A DNA stretch of 5,679 nt from Rhizobiaceae bacterium (GTDB lineage: Bacteria > Pseudomonadota > Alphaproteobacteria > Rhizobiales > Rhizobiaceae): the NCBI GenBank assembly GCA_014380965.1, contig JACMIV010000157.1, positions 1 through 5,679 on the forward strand, read 5' to 3'. Both the position numbers and the translations under genes were made by a program. This document shows positions 1-5,602 of this stretch, piece after piece. Under the pieces are notes generated by a model. That model was not told the origin of the DNA. It saw nothing but the letters and a program-made list of their open reading frames with translations, and did not search any database. How positions within the stretch are numbered: position 1 is the stretch's first letter; every line of letters begins with the position of its first letter.

Positions 1-1
1 C

Positions 2-820
2 TCGGTCGGTCCCGGCGTCGGGGCCCTTCCGGCGATGCCGGTCGCCGACACGCTGAAACGATCGGCGAGCGACGGGACCATCGCCGAGACCGTCGACCGG
101 ACGAGCCTCTTCGGCGCGCAGACGCCGCAGGGCTTTCTCTTCGGCGAGATTCGCGACGCGCACCGGGCAGCGGCATCGGCCGGACGCGCGGACTTCACCG
201 ACGATGCGGCCATCGCCGAATGGGCGGGGATGACGGTCCGCCTCGTCGAGGGATCGCCCGACAATCTCAAGCTGACGCGCGCCGACGACATCCAGCGCGC
301 CGACCGCAGCCTTGCAAGAGTTCCAGCGATGATCGACGTGCGCACGGGCAATGGCTACGACGTGCATCAGCTCGTGCCCGGAGACCACGTGACGCTCTGC
401 GGCGTCCGCATCGCGCACGACAGGACCCTGTCCGGCCATTCGGACGCCGATGTCGGCCTTCATGCGCTCACCGACGCGCTGCTCGCGACCTGCGGCGCCG
501 GCGACATCGGCGATCACTTCCCGCCGAGCGATCCGCAATGGCGGGGCGCGGCCTCGCACATCTTCGTCCGGCATGCGGTCGCCCTCGTCACCCGCCATGG
601 CGGGCGCCTCTGCAATGCCGATGTCACGCTGATCTCGGAAGCTCCGAAGATCGCGCCGCACCGCGAGGCCATGCGGATGGCGATCGCCGACATGACCGGG
701 CTTGCGCTGGAGCGGGTTTCCGTCAAGGCGACGACCAACGAGACGATCGGCTTCGTCGGCCGGCGCGAGGGCATCGCCGCCATCGCGACAGCGAGCGTCG
801 TCTACGGAGACGGCGCGTGA
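2..820 (+). CDS. ispDF: IspDF: bifunctional MEP cytidylyltransferase / MEcPP synthase, 5'-truncated by the window edge
   Basis: This cytoplasmic enzyme catalyses two non-consecutive steps of the non-mevalonate (MEP) isoprenoid pathway: MEP plus CTP to CDP-ME (IspD), and CDP-ME-2-phosphate to the cyclic diphosphate MEcPP (IspF). The frame is open from base 2. The residues before the Met at base 35 (…GALPA) already fit IspD, so that Met is internal and the true start lies upstream. Counting that Met as 1, the IspD part shows AQTPQGF (28-34), the acidic DD at 56-57 and [11 protein letters not shown] (71-81). IspF begins near Met99 (base 329) with GYDVH; Asp109, His111 and His143 (in GLHALTD) match the E. 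coli zinc ligands D8, H10 and H42. SGHSDAD (133-139), ISEAPK (200-205) and [16 protein letters not shown] (233-248) complete the family signature. The fusion is known in alphaproteobacteria. It ends in a TGA overlapping the next start. Identity is near certain. Confidence 0.96.
   Translation, partial: SVGPGVGALPAMPVADTLKRSASDGTIAETVDRTSLFGAQTPQGFLFGEIRDAHRAAASAGRADFTDDAAIAEWAGMTVRLVEGSPDNLKLTRADDIQRADRSLARVPAMIDVRTGNGYDVHQLVPGDHVTLCGVRIAHDRTLSGHSDADVGLHALTDALLATCGAGDIGDHFPPSDPQWRGAASHIFVRHAVALVTRHGGRLCNADVTLISEAPKIAPHREAMRMAIADMTGLALERVSVKATTNETIGFVGRREGIAAIATASVVYGDGA
806..810 (+). promoter_or_regulatory. Shine-Dalgarno that selects the GTG start of pncC
   Basis: GGAGA lies inside the last codons of ispDF, six bases before the GTG at 817. 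The alternative ATG at 838 is preceded by a C/G run with no purine-rich ribosome-binding site. Together with the GTGA start/stop overlap this favours the GTG and suggests translational coupling to ispDF. Confidence 0.6.
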
Positions 821-1335
821 CCCCCGGGCGCGACGACATGGAGGCGGCGGCGGCCCGCATCGTGCGAGCCTTCACTGCTGCTTCGAAGACGATCGCGACG
901 GCCGAATCCTGCACCGGTGGGCTGATCGCAGCGTTCCTGACCGACGTTCCAGGTTCCTCCGCCGTGCTCGACAGGGGGTTCGTCACCTACTCCAATGCGG
1001 CAAAGACAGAGATGATCGGCGTGCCCGCAGCCTTGATCGAGGCGCACGGGGCGGTCTCGCAAGAGGTTGCGCTTGCCATGTCGCAAGGCGCGCGGAAAGC
1101 CTCGAGGGCAGATGTCGTCATCGCCGTCACGGGAATTGCAGGCCCCGGCGGCGGCTCGGCGGAAAAGCCGGTCGGGCTCGTCCACCTTGCGATCAGCGGT
1201 GCTTCGGGTAGCACGCATCGCATCGCCCAGTTCGGCGATGCAGGCCGCGAGGTCATCCGCCTTGCGACGGTGGCGACCGCCTTCTCTATGCTGGAGGACT
1301 GGCTCGTCGTTCAGGCAGGCGTCGACGATCCGTAG
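817..1335 (+). CDS. pncC: CinA C-terminal-domain family protein, nicotinamide-nucleotide amidohydrolase (PncC-like)
   Basis: The family deamidates nicotinamide mononucleotide (NMN) to nicotinate mononucleotide and ammonia, returning NMN to the cytoplasmic NAD cycle. The 172-residue product (165 if begun at the ATG at 838) is a single CinA C-terminal domain; the N-terminal molybdopterin-binding-like domain of full CinA is absent, as in E. coli PncC. From GTG = 1, the signatures are AESCTGG (29-35), FVTYSNAAK (55-63), HGAVS (77-81) and the glycine-rich [10 protein letters not shown] (105-114) followed by KPVGLV (117-122). The GTG start is chosen because GGAGA sits six bases upstream and because it overlaps the ispDF TGA by four bases, implying coupled translation. 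The pairing with ispDF has no obvious metabolic logic. The 3' end runs 25 bases into the oppositely oriented COQ10/RatA gene. The family is sure; the activity is inferred from homology and such genes are often labelled only cinA or 'competence/damage-inducible'. Confidence 0.92.
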   Translation: MTPGRDDMEAAAARIVRAFTAASKTIATAESCTGGLIAAFLTDVPGSSAVLDRGFVTYSNAAKTEMIGVPAALIEAHGAVSQEVALAMSQGARKASRADVVIAVTGIAGPGGGSAEKPVGLVHLAISGASGSTHRIAQFGDAGREVIRLATVATAFSMLEDWLVVQAGVDDP

Positions 1336-1793
1336 ATCTCGTCCGCACGCGTCTCGAAGGCCTGGGCAAATCGGCGGAAGGCGTAGTCGAACATCGACCC
1401 CATCAGGATCCCGAGAGTCCGGCTCTTGAATTCGTAGTCGATGTAGAAGCGTACGTCGCAGCCGCTTTCGATCTGCGGACCGCCGCCCTCCTTGCGCTGC
1501 TCGAAGGTCCAGCGGTTGTCGAGATAGCGGAACGGCCCGTCGACATACTTCACGTCGATCTGCTGCTCGGTTGGCTTCAGCAGCACCTGCGACGTGAAGG
1601 TCTCGCGCACCATCTTGTATGCAACGGTCATGTCGGCGACGAGCAGCGTCTTGCCGTCGCTCTCGCGACGCTCGCGTACCACGAGCTTCTGGCAGAGCGG
1701 CAGGAATGCGGGATACTTCTCGACGTCGGCGACGAGGGCGAACATCTGTTCGGGCGTATGGCGGACGGGGCGGACGGTTTCAAACTTTGGCAT
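1311..1793 (-). CDS. COQ10 / RatA-family START-domain protein
   Basis: This is a small START/polyketide-cyclase-fold protein of 160 residues, normal length for bacterial members. The family contains yeast Coq10, a ubiquinone-binding protein needed for respiration, and E. coli RatA, described as an inhibitor of 70S ribosome association; alphaproteobacterial members carry either name, and sequence alone does not choose. Visible signatures are MFALVADVEKYPAFLPLC (17-34), DMTVAYK (54-60), DGPFRYLDNRW-F (85-97) and the C-terminal FYIDYEFKS (116-124), followed by a likely amphipathic helix. No signal peptide or membrane segment is seen, so it is probably cytosolic or peripherally membrane-associated. 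Its ATG lies 12 bases after the lipA stop with no strong ribosome-binding site, suggesting coupling to lipA. No antitoxin-like partner adjoins it, and the lipoate/respiratory neighbours lean towards a quinone role. Its stop lies within pncC. Confidence 0.93.
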   Translation of the reverse strand: MPKFETVRPVRHTPEQMFALVADVEKYPAFLPLCQKLVVRERRESDGKTLLVADMTVAYKMVRETFTSQVLLKPTEQQIDVKYVDGPFRYLDNRWTFEQRKEGGGPQIESGCDVRFYIDYEFKSRTLGILMGSMFDYAFRRFAQAFETRADEIYGSSTPA

Positions 1794-1805
1794 CGCGCAC
1801 AGATA

Positions 1806-2780
1806 TTAGGCCGCAGCCGACCTCGCAAGCCGCGCCGCCTTCAGGCGATCGAAATCCTCGCCGGCATGGTGGGACGACCGGGTCAGCGGACTTGAAGAGA
1901 CCACGAGGAAACCCTTCGAATAGGCGACCGTCTCGAACGATTTAAACTCGTCCGGAGGGATGTAGCGGATTACGGCGTGGTGCTTCTTGGTTGGCTGGAG
2001 GTACTGGCCGATGGTGAGAAAATCCACCTCGGCGGTCCGCAGATCGTCCATCAGCTGCAGGACCTCGTTCCGCTCCTCGCCGAGCCCGACCATGATGCCG
2101 GACTTGGTGAACATGCCGGGATCGAGCTCCTTCACCCGCTGCAAGAGCCGGATCGAATGGAAGTAGCGGGCGCCCGGCCGGACGGTCAGGTACTTGGACG
2201 GCACGGTTTCGAGATTGTGGTTGAAGACGTCGGGCCGCGCGGCGACGACCGTTTCCAGCGCGCCGGGCTTGCGCAGAAAGTCCGGGGTCAGGATTTCGAC
2301 CGATGTGCCGGGTGCCGCAGCGCGGATTGCGCGGATCGTCGCGCCGAAATGCTCGGCACCTCCGTCGTCGAGGTCGTCGCGGTCGACCGAGGTGATGACG
2401 ACATGGCTGAGGCCCATCGAGGCGACCGCGCGACCGACGCTTGCCGGCTCGTTTGCATCGAGCGCATGCGGCTTGCCGGTGGCGACGTTGCAGAAGGCGC
2501 AGGCCCGAGTGCAGATGCCGCCCATGATCATAAAGGTCGCGTGCTTTTTTTCCCAGCAGCCGCCGATGTTTGGGCAGCCCGCCTCCTCGCACACGGTCAC
2601 GAGGTTGTTCGACTTCACGATCTCGCGGGTTTCAAAATAACCCCTAGAAACAGGCGCCTTGACACGGATCCAGTCCGGCTTCGCAAGCGTGCTGTCCGAA
2701 TCAGGCCTGTGGGCCTTTTCGGGATGCCGGAGCCGGGGACCGTCCCCCGCTCCGGCGCGTGTGTCGATGATCGTGACCAT
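1806..2780 (-). CDS. lipA: Lipoyl synthase LipA, radical SAM enzyme
   Basis: LipA inserts sulfur at C6 and C8 of octanoyl groups carried on lipoyl domains, making the cofactor of PDH, OGDH and glycine cleavage complexes in the cytoplasm. The 324-residue product has both iron-sulfur motifs: the auxiliary CX4CX5C (Cys64, Cys69, Cys75) and the radical-SAM CX3CX2C (Cys90, Cys94, Cys97). Further family signatures are [19 protein letters not shown] (127-145), EILTPDF (162-168), FNHNLETV (186-193), MVGLGE (230-235), TIGQYLQPT (256-264) and the C-terminal RSS (301-303), where a Ser ligates the auxiliary cluster in known structures. The N-terminal [11 protein letters not shown] (18-28) is typical of alphaproteobacterial LipA and supports the ATG at 2780, which has only a modest AGG/AAAGG leader. 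Glycines replace the usual Glu just before Cys75 and at position 88. A run of seven A lies at codons 77-79. It is followed closely by the COQ10/RatA gene and lies near pdhC and lpdA, whose complex needs its product. Confidence 0.97.
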   Translation of the reverse strand: MVTIIDTRAGAGDGPRLRHPEKAHRPDSDSTLAKPDWIRVKAPVSRGYFETREIVKSNNLVTVCEEAGCPNIGGCWEKKHATFMIMGGICTRACAFCNVATGKPHALDANEPASVGRAVASMGLSHVVITSVDRDDLDDGGAEHFGATIRAIRAAAPGTSVEILTPDFLRKPGALETVVAARPDVFNHNLETVPSKYLTVRPGARYFHSIRLLQRVKELDPGMFTKSGIMVGLGEERNEVLQLMDDLRTAEVDFLTIGQYLQPTKKHHAVIRYIPPDEFKSFETVAYSKGFLVVSSSPLTRSSHHAGEDFDRLKAARLARSAAA

Positions 2781-2802
2781 GCCCTTTACCTAAGGCTTGG
2801 CC

Positions 2803-2826
2803 GGCTCCGACGCAATCGGCGGAGCC
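2803..2826 (-). terminator. Hairpin between glsB and lipA, possible weak terminator or processing site
   Basis: GGCTCCG and CGGAGCC form a perfect 7-bp stem around a 10-base loop, eight bases downstream of the glsB stop and about 22 bases before the lipA ATG. No T tract follows on either strand, so it is not a classic intrinsic terminator. It could partly end the glsB message, protect its 3' end, or be chance in GC-rich DNA. Confidence 0.35.
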
Positions 2827-2833
2827 ATGCGTC

Positions 2834-3094
2834 TCAGACGCGGCTGCCGCGGAGTGCGCGGGCGATCGCGATGAGGATGCAGGCGCCGATGAAGCCGATG
2901 ATCAGGAAGGGGATCACGCCGGTGAAGCCAAGGTTGAGCAGCGAAAGAATGAAGTTGAACACCACCGCCCCGACGATGCCGAGAAGGATGTTCATGATGA
3001 TGCCCATGTTGCTTTTCATGAACTGTTCGGCCAACCAGCCGGCAATGCCGCCAACGATGATCGCGCCCAGCCAACCCACGCCATTCGTATCCAT
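2834..3094 (-). CDS. GlsB/YeaQ/YmgE-family small membrane protein (transglycosylase-associated family)
   Basis: This 86-residue, very hydrophobic protein has three predicted inner-membrane helices, at about residues 6-22, 31-52 and 58-79, and a short basic C-terminus (RALRGSRV). It matches the GlsB/YeaQ/YmgE (Transgly_assoc) family in length, in glycine-rich helices (GGIAGWLAE at 15-23, NILLGIVGAVV at 35-45) and in the helix-3 pattern GVIPFLIIGFIGACI. The molecular function is not established; the 'transglycosylase-associated' label is historical, and several enteric members are stress-induced. The ATG start is supported by GGAG (bases 3102-3105), seven bases upstream. A possible promoter lies about 75 bases before the start. 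The gene sits between lpdA and lipA with no obvious mechanistic link to lipoate metabolism. Family assignment is confident; role unknown. Confidence 0.9.
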   Translation of the reverse strand: MDTNGVGWLGAIIVGGIAGWLAEQFMKSNMGIIMNILLGIVGAVVFNFILSLLNLGFTGVIPFLIIGFIGACILIAIARALRGSRV

Positions 3095-3170
3095 GTTTAC
3101 TCTCCAGTCAGACGAAATTGTCCCTGGCCGAAAGTGATGTTCGCGGAGAAACCGACAAGATGCCGCGAGG

Positions 3171-3200
3171 ATTAAATATCTGGCGACGAGGCAGGAACAA
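3171..3200 (-). promoter_or_regulatory. Candidate housekeeping-sigma promoter for glsB (and perhaps lipA-COQ10)
   Basis: On the minus strand a -10-like TTTAAT (3176-3171, five of six to TATAAT) follows a weak -35-like TTGTTC (3200-3195, matching only the TTG) with an 18-base spacer. It lies in the most AT-rich part of the window. Transcription would start near 3164, giving a leader of about 70 bases. No classic alphaproteobacterial EcfG stress motif (GGAAC with a correctly spaced CGTT) was seen in the right orientation. This is pattern-based only. Confidence 0.35.
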
Positions 3201-3229
3201 AATCTGTGTTTCTTGAATAGTATTCGAAT

Positions 3230-3251
3230 TTCGTAGACTGTCAGTCACGAA
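3230..3251. repeat. Bulged inverted repeat upstream of glsB
   Basis: TTCGT and ACGAA, then GACT and AGTC, pair around a three-base GTC loop with one unpaired base on the 5' side of the plus strand: nine base pairs in all. It lies about 30 bases upstream of the candidate -35 and directly beside the palindromes ATTCGAAT and GAAT-AGT-ATTC (3215-3229). No T tract follows on either strand, so an operator-like DNA site is as plausible as an RNA hairpin. Confidence 0.4.
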
Positions 3252-3381
3252 GGCGGTTCGATCACGCCGTCGACCTGTCCTGGGCGTTCTTGGCGCCGCC
3301 CTTCACGTCATTCCGAAGATCGAGCCGGTTTTCGTCGCGGTGCTTCAAGATGCTCTACTTATCACGCAAGCCGTCATCACG

Positions 3382-3404
3382 CCGTGAAGCCTGCGCTTCT
3401 ACGG
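3382..3404 (-). terminator. Bulged hairpin about 80 bases after lpdA, possible transcript end of the PDH operon
   Basis: CCGT/ACGG plus GAAGC/GCTTC form a nine-base-pair stem with one bulged base and a four-base loop. It begins 81 bases beyond the lpdA stop on the minus strand. That strand has no T run after the stem, so it is not a textbook intrinsic terminator; on the plus strand it is followed only by TTT. It may stabilise or delimit the lpdA message, with Rho doing the termination. Confidence 0.35.
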
Positions 3405-3484
3405 TTTGCTGTCCTCGGTCCAATTCAGCGAACTATTTAACGCTTCGCCAGTGCGCCCGAACGGCTTGGGCAGAATGGACGCGT

Positions 3485-4939
3485 CTACATGTGGATGGCG
3501 CGCCCGTAGGCATCCAGCACACTTTCATGCATCATTTCCGACAGAGTCGGATGCGGGAAGACCGTGTGCATCAGCTCCTCCTCGGTCGTCTCGAGCCCCA
3601 TGGCGACGACGAAGCCCTGGATCAGCTCGGTCACCTCCGCCCCGACCATGTGCGCTCCGAGAAGCTCGCCAGTCTTTGCGTCGAAGATCGTCTTGACGAG
3701 GCCTTCGGGCTCCCCGAGCGCGATCGCCTTGCCGTTGGCCTGAAACTTGAAGCGACCGACCTTAACCTCGCGGCCAAGTTCCTTGGCCTTGGCCTCCGTC
3801 AGGCCCACCGAAGCGACCTGCGGGTGACAATAGGTGCAGCCGGGGATGTGCTCCTTCCTCATCGGATGCGTGTGCAAACCCTTGATCGTCTCGACGCAGA
3901 TGACGCCCTCGTGCTCCGCCTTGTGGGCCAGCATCGGGGGTCCCGCGACGTCGCCGATGGCGTAGACGCCTGCAACGTTGGTGCGCCCGTAGTCGTCGGT
4001 CTTGACGATGCCGCGATCGATCGCGACGCCGATATCCTCGAGCCCCAGCCCTTCGGAATTGCCCTGGACGCCGACGGCCGAGATGAGGCGTTCGGCGGAG
4101 AGCGTATCCTTGCTGCCGTCCTTGCCCTCGATATCGACCGAGACGCCTTCGGCGGACTTCGTCACCTTCGACACCTTGGCGTCGGTCAGGATCTTGATCC
4201 CCTGCTTCTCCAGCGCCTTACGGGCGAGGGCCGCGATCTCGCCGTCCTCGACGGGCATGATCTGCGGCAGGAGTTCGACGACGGTCACGTCCGCGCCCAT
4301 GGTCCGGTAAAAGGACGCGAACTCGATGCCGATCGCGCCCGACCCCATGACGATCAGCGACTTCGGCATGGTCTGCGGCTTCATCGCCTCGAAATAGGTC
4401 CAGATGCGCTCGCCGTCCGGCTCGATGCCGGGCAGGATGCGCGGGCGGGCTCCCGTGGCGACGATGACGTGCTTGGCCGTGTAGGTCCCCTCTCCGAGCA
4501 CGCCCTTCGGCACCGGGTTCTGCGGCTCGACGACAGGCTTCGTCATCTTAGCCACGACCACCTCGACGGGCCCGCCCTTCGGCGCCTTCGAAATCTTCGC
4601 CTCGCCCCAGATCACGTCGACCTTGTTCTTCTTCATGAGAAAGCCGACGCCGCCGTTGAGCTGCGCCGAGACGCCGCGCGAGCGCTTGACGACGTCGGCG
4701 ATGTCGAATTCGGGCGCTGCGATCTTCAGGCCGTAGTCCTTGGCGTGGTTGGCATAGTGGAAGATCTCGGCCGAGCGCAGCAGCGCCTTAGTTGGGATAC
4801 AGCCCCAGTTGGAGCAGATGCCCGCGAGGTGCTCGCGCTCGACGATTGCCGTTTTCATGCCAAGCTGCGCCGCGCGGATGGCGGCGATGTAGCCGCCGGG
4901 GCCGGAGCCGATGATGATGACGTCGTAGGTCTCAGCCAC
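3485..4939 (-). CDS. lpdA: Dihydrolipoyl dehydrogenase LpdA (E3 of pyruvate dehydrogenase)
   Basis: E3 is a cytoplasmic FAD disulfide oxidoreductase that reoxidises the dihydrolipoyl arm of E2 and passes electrons to NAD+. The 484-residue protein has all family parts: FAD-binding GSGPGG (11-16), redox-active Cys42 and Cys47 in GICSNWGCIPTK, ATGARP (161-166), NAD-binding GSGAIG (199-204), the second FAD motif YAIGD (327-331), and the dimer-interface HPTLSE with catalytic His463 and Glu468. A segment at about 115-150, rich in Lys, Pro and Val, is longer than in E. coli Lpd but is typical of rhizobial PDH-linked LpdA. GTG at 4939 is preferred: it gives the usual N-terminus MAETYDV and has AGGGAGAA upstream. 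An in-frame TTG at 4957 would add six residues, overlap the SGNH stop and swallow that ribosome-binding site. Its place after pdhC ties it to PDH, although it may also serve other complexes. Confidence 0.97.
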   Translation of the reverse strand: MAETYDVIIIGSGPGGYIAAIRAAQLGMKTAIVEREHLAGICSNWGCIPTKALLRSAEIFHYANHAKDYGLKIAAPEFDIADVVKRSRGVSAQLNGGVGFLMKKNKVDVIWGEAKISKAPKGGPVEVVVAKMTKPVVEPQNPVPKGVLGEGTYTAKHVIVATGARPRILPGIEPDGERIWTYFEAMKPQTMPKSLIVMGSGAIGIEFASFYRTMGADVTVVELLPQIMPVEDGEIAALARKALEKQGIKILTDAKVSKVTKSAEGVSVDIEGKDGSKDTLSAERLISAVGVQGNSEGLGLEDIGVAIDRGIVKTDDYGRTNVAGVYAIGDVAGPPMLAHKAEHEGVICVETIKGLHTHPMRKEHIPGCTYCHPQVASVGLTEAKAKELGREVKVGRFKFQANGKAIALGEPEGLVKTIFDAKTGELLGAHMVGAEVTELIQGFVVAMGLETTEEELMHTVFPHPTLSEMMHESVLDAYGRAIHM

Positions 4940-4943
4940 GATC

Positions 4944-4951
4944 TTCTCCCT
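4944..4951 (-). promoter_or_regulatory. Shine-Dalgarno that decides the lpdA start
   Basis: AGGGAGAA on the minus strand has its GGAG core six bases before the GTG at 4939-4937, close to ideal spacing. It lies downstream of the alternative TTG at 4957, so it can only serve the GTG. It occupies the 14-base gap after the SGNH hydrolase stop. Confidence 0.75.
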
Positions 4952-4953
4952 GG

Positions 4954-5592
4954 TCAAAGCTCGAGCATGACGCGCACGATGGGCGCGAGCGCTGTGCCGA
5001 TTGCCCGCGTGTTTTCGGCGTCGAGATGCACGCCGTCGAGCGGCGTGGTCTTAGCCACTGCGCCGGCATCGAAAAAGCCGCAGCCTGCCTCGTCGGCAAG
5101 GGCGGAATAGAGCGCGGCCAGCCGTTCGGAAGCCGCATCGCCGCCGGCAAACATTTCGGCGAACTCGGCATGTCCCGTACGTGAAACGGCAGGGGGCGCG
5201 ACGATCAGGATGCTGGGCGCTGGTTCGCCGAGCGGATAGTCATGCCCGCGAACGATATCGATAAGCCGTTCGATGCCCTGTTTGGCGGCGATCGGGTTGC
5301 CATGGATCCACGGCTTCATGTCGTTGGAGCCGAGCATGATGATGATCAGATCGAGCGGCGCATGGGTCATGAGGATCGTTGGCAGTATCGTCGCGCCATT
5401 GCGGTCGGCTCCGGCGAGACGGTCGTCGAAGGCCGTGGTGCGGCCGTTCAGCCCCTCGGCAACGACGTCGACGCTGCTTCCAAGTGCTGCCTGCAGCACG
5501 CTCGGCCAACGGTCCTCGAAGGCATGGCGCGACGGCCCCTCGGCGTTGTAGCCCCAAGTCAGCGAATCGCCGTAGCAGAGTACGGTTTTCAT
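4954..5592 (-). CDS. SGNH/GDSL-family hydrolase (arylesterase-like)
   Basis: This 212-residue serine hydrolase has all four SGNH blocks: GDSL (8-11) with nucleophile Ser10, block II Gly47 in EGLNGRTT (46-53), block III GSND (88-91) with oxyanion Asn90, and block V DGVHL (186-190) with catalytic Asp186 and His189. LTWGY after GDSL, MTHAPLDLIIIMLGSNDMK and FFDAG closely resemble the arylesterase/acyltransferase group that includes Mycobacterium smegmatis MsAcT. No signal peptide is visible, so it is probably cytoplasmic. Members hydrolyse short-chain and aryl esters, and some transfer acyl groups; the natural substrate is unknown. The ATG at 5592 lies ten bases after the pdhC stop, with GAAGAG as a modest ribosome-binding site, and the stop is 14 bases before lpdA. 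It is therefore almost surely cotranscribed with PDH genes. From memory, similar genes hold this place in other rhizobia, suggesting a kept, perhaps housekeeping, role. Family certain; function open. Confidence 0.93.
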   Translation of the reverse strand: MKTVLCYGDSLTWGYNAEGPSRHAFEDRWPSVLQAALGSSVDVVAEGLNGRTTAFDDRLAGADRNGATILPTILMTHAPLDLIIIMLGSNDMKPWIHGNPIAAKQGIERLIDIVRGHDYPLGEPAPSILIVAPPAVSRTGHAEFAEMFAGGDAASERLAALYSALADEAGCGFFDAGAVAKTTPLDGVHLDAENTRAIGTALAPIVRVMLEL

Positions 5593-5602
5593 CGCTCTTC
5601 GC

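Larger units (their letters stand above)
3095..3484. other. Noncoding gap between lpdA and glsB (390 bases)
   Basis: I see no convincing gene here on either strand. The stretch holds the glsB ribosome-binding site (3102-3105), a candidate promoter (3171-3200), an AT-richer patch with nested short palindromes (3215-3229), and two bulged hairpins (3230-3251 and 3382-3404). A perfect 10-base direct repeat, ATCACGCCGT, occurs at 3261-3270 and 3376-3385. The gap separates the PDH operon end from glsB-lipA and is much the longest in the window, so it probably holds the lpdA transcript end and the glsB promoter. Confidence 0.7.

Noticed and set aside
220..816. N-terminal extension of pncC into an upstream in-frame ATG at 220
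   Set aside because: It would lie wholly inside ispDF in another frame and encodes an Arg-rich sequence unlike any CinA domain. The GTG at 817 has a ribosome-binding site.
1311..1793. Toxin-antitoxin module suggested by the RatA family name
   Set aside because: No second small gene adjoins it; both neighbours are clear housekeeping genes.
1977..3137. 386-codon plus-strand frame opposite lipA and glsB
   Set aside because: It is antisense to two clear genes, runs across their intergenic gap and has no recognisable domain.
3194..3198. GGAAC on the plus strand as a possible EcfG stress-promoter -35
   Set aside because: It points away from glsB and no CGTT follows at 16-19 bases.
3262..3348. 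28-codon minus-strand frame with a TTG start in the lpdA-glsB gap, hydrophilic product
   Set aside because: No ribosome-binding site, no recognised family and a rare start codon; length fits chance.
3374..3390. Short likeness between the gap (minus strand, GGCTTCAC-GGCGTGAT) and glsB near 2913-2929, as if a decayed glsB copy
   Set aside because: The match is about 17 bases with one gap and does not extend on either side, and the reading frame has stops at once. Chance is sufficient.
3455..3471. Possible terminator right after lpdA (GCCC…GGGC)
   Set aside because: Only four sound base pairs followed by a mismatch, and no T tract.
3290..5110. Very long plus-strand open frame (606 codons) opposite lpdA and the SGNH gene
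   Set aside because: It is antisense to well-recognised genes; the product is Arg/Asp/Leu-rich with no family signature and no ribosome-binding site. GC-rich third positions keep such frames open.
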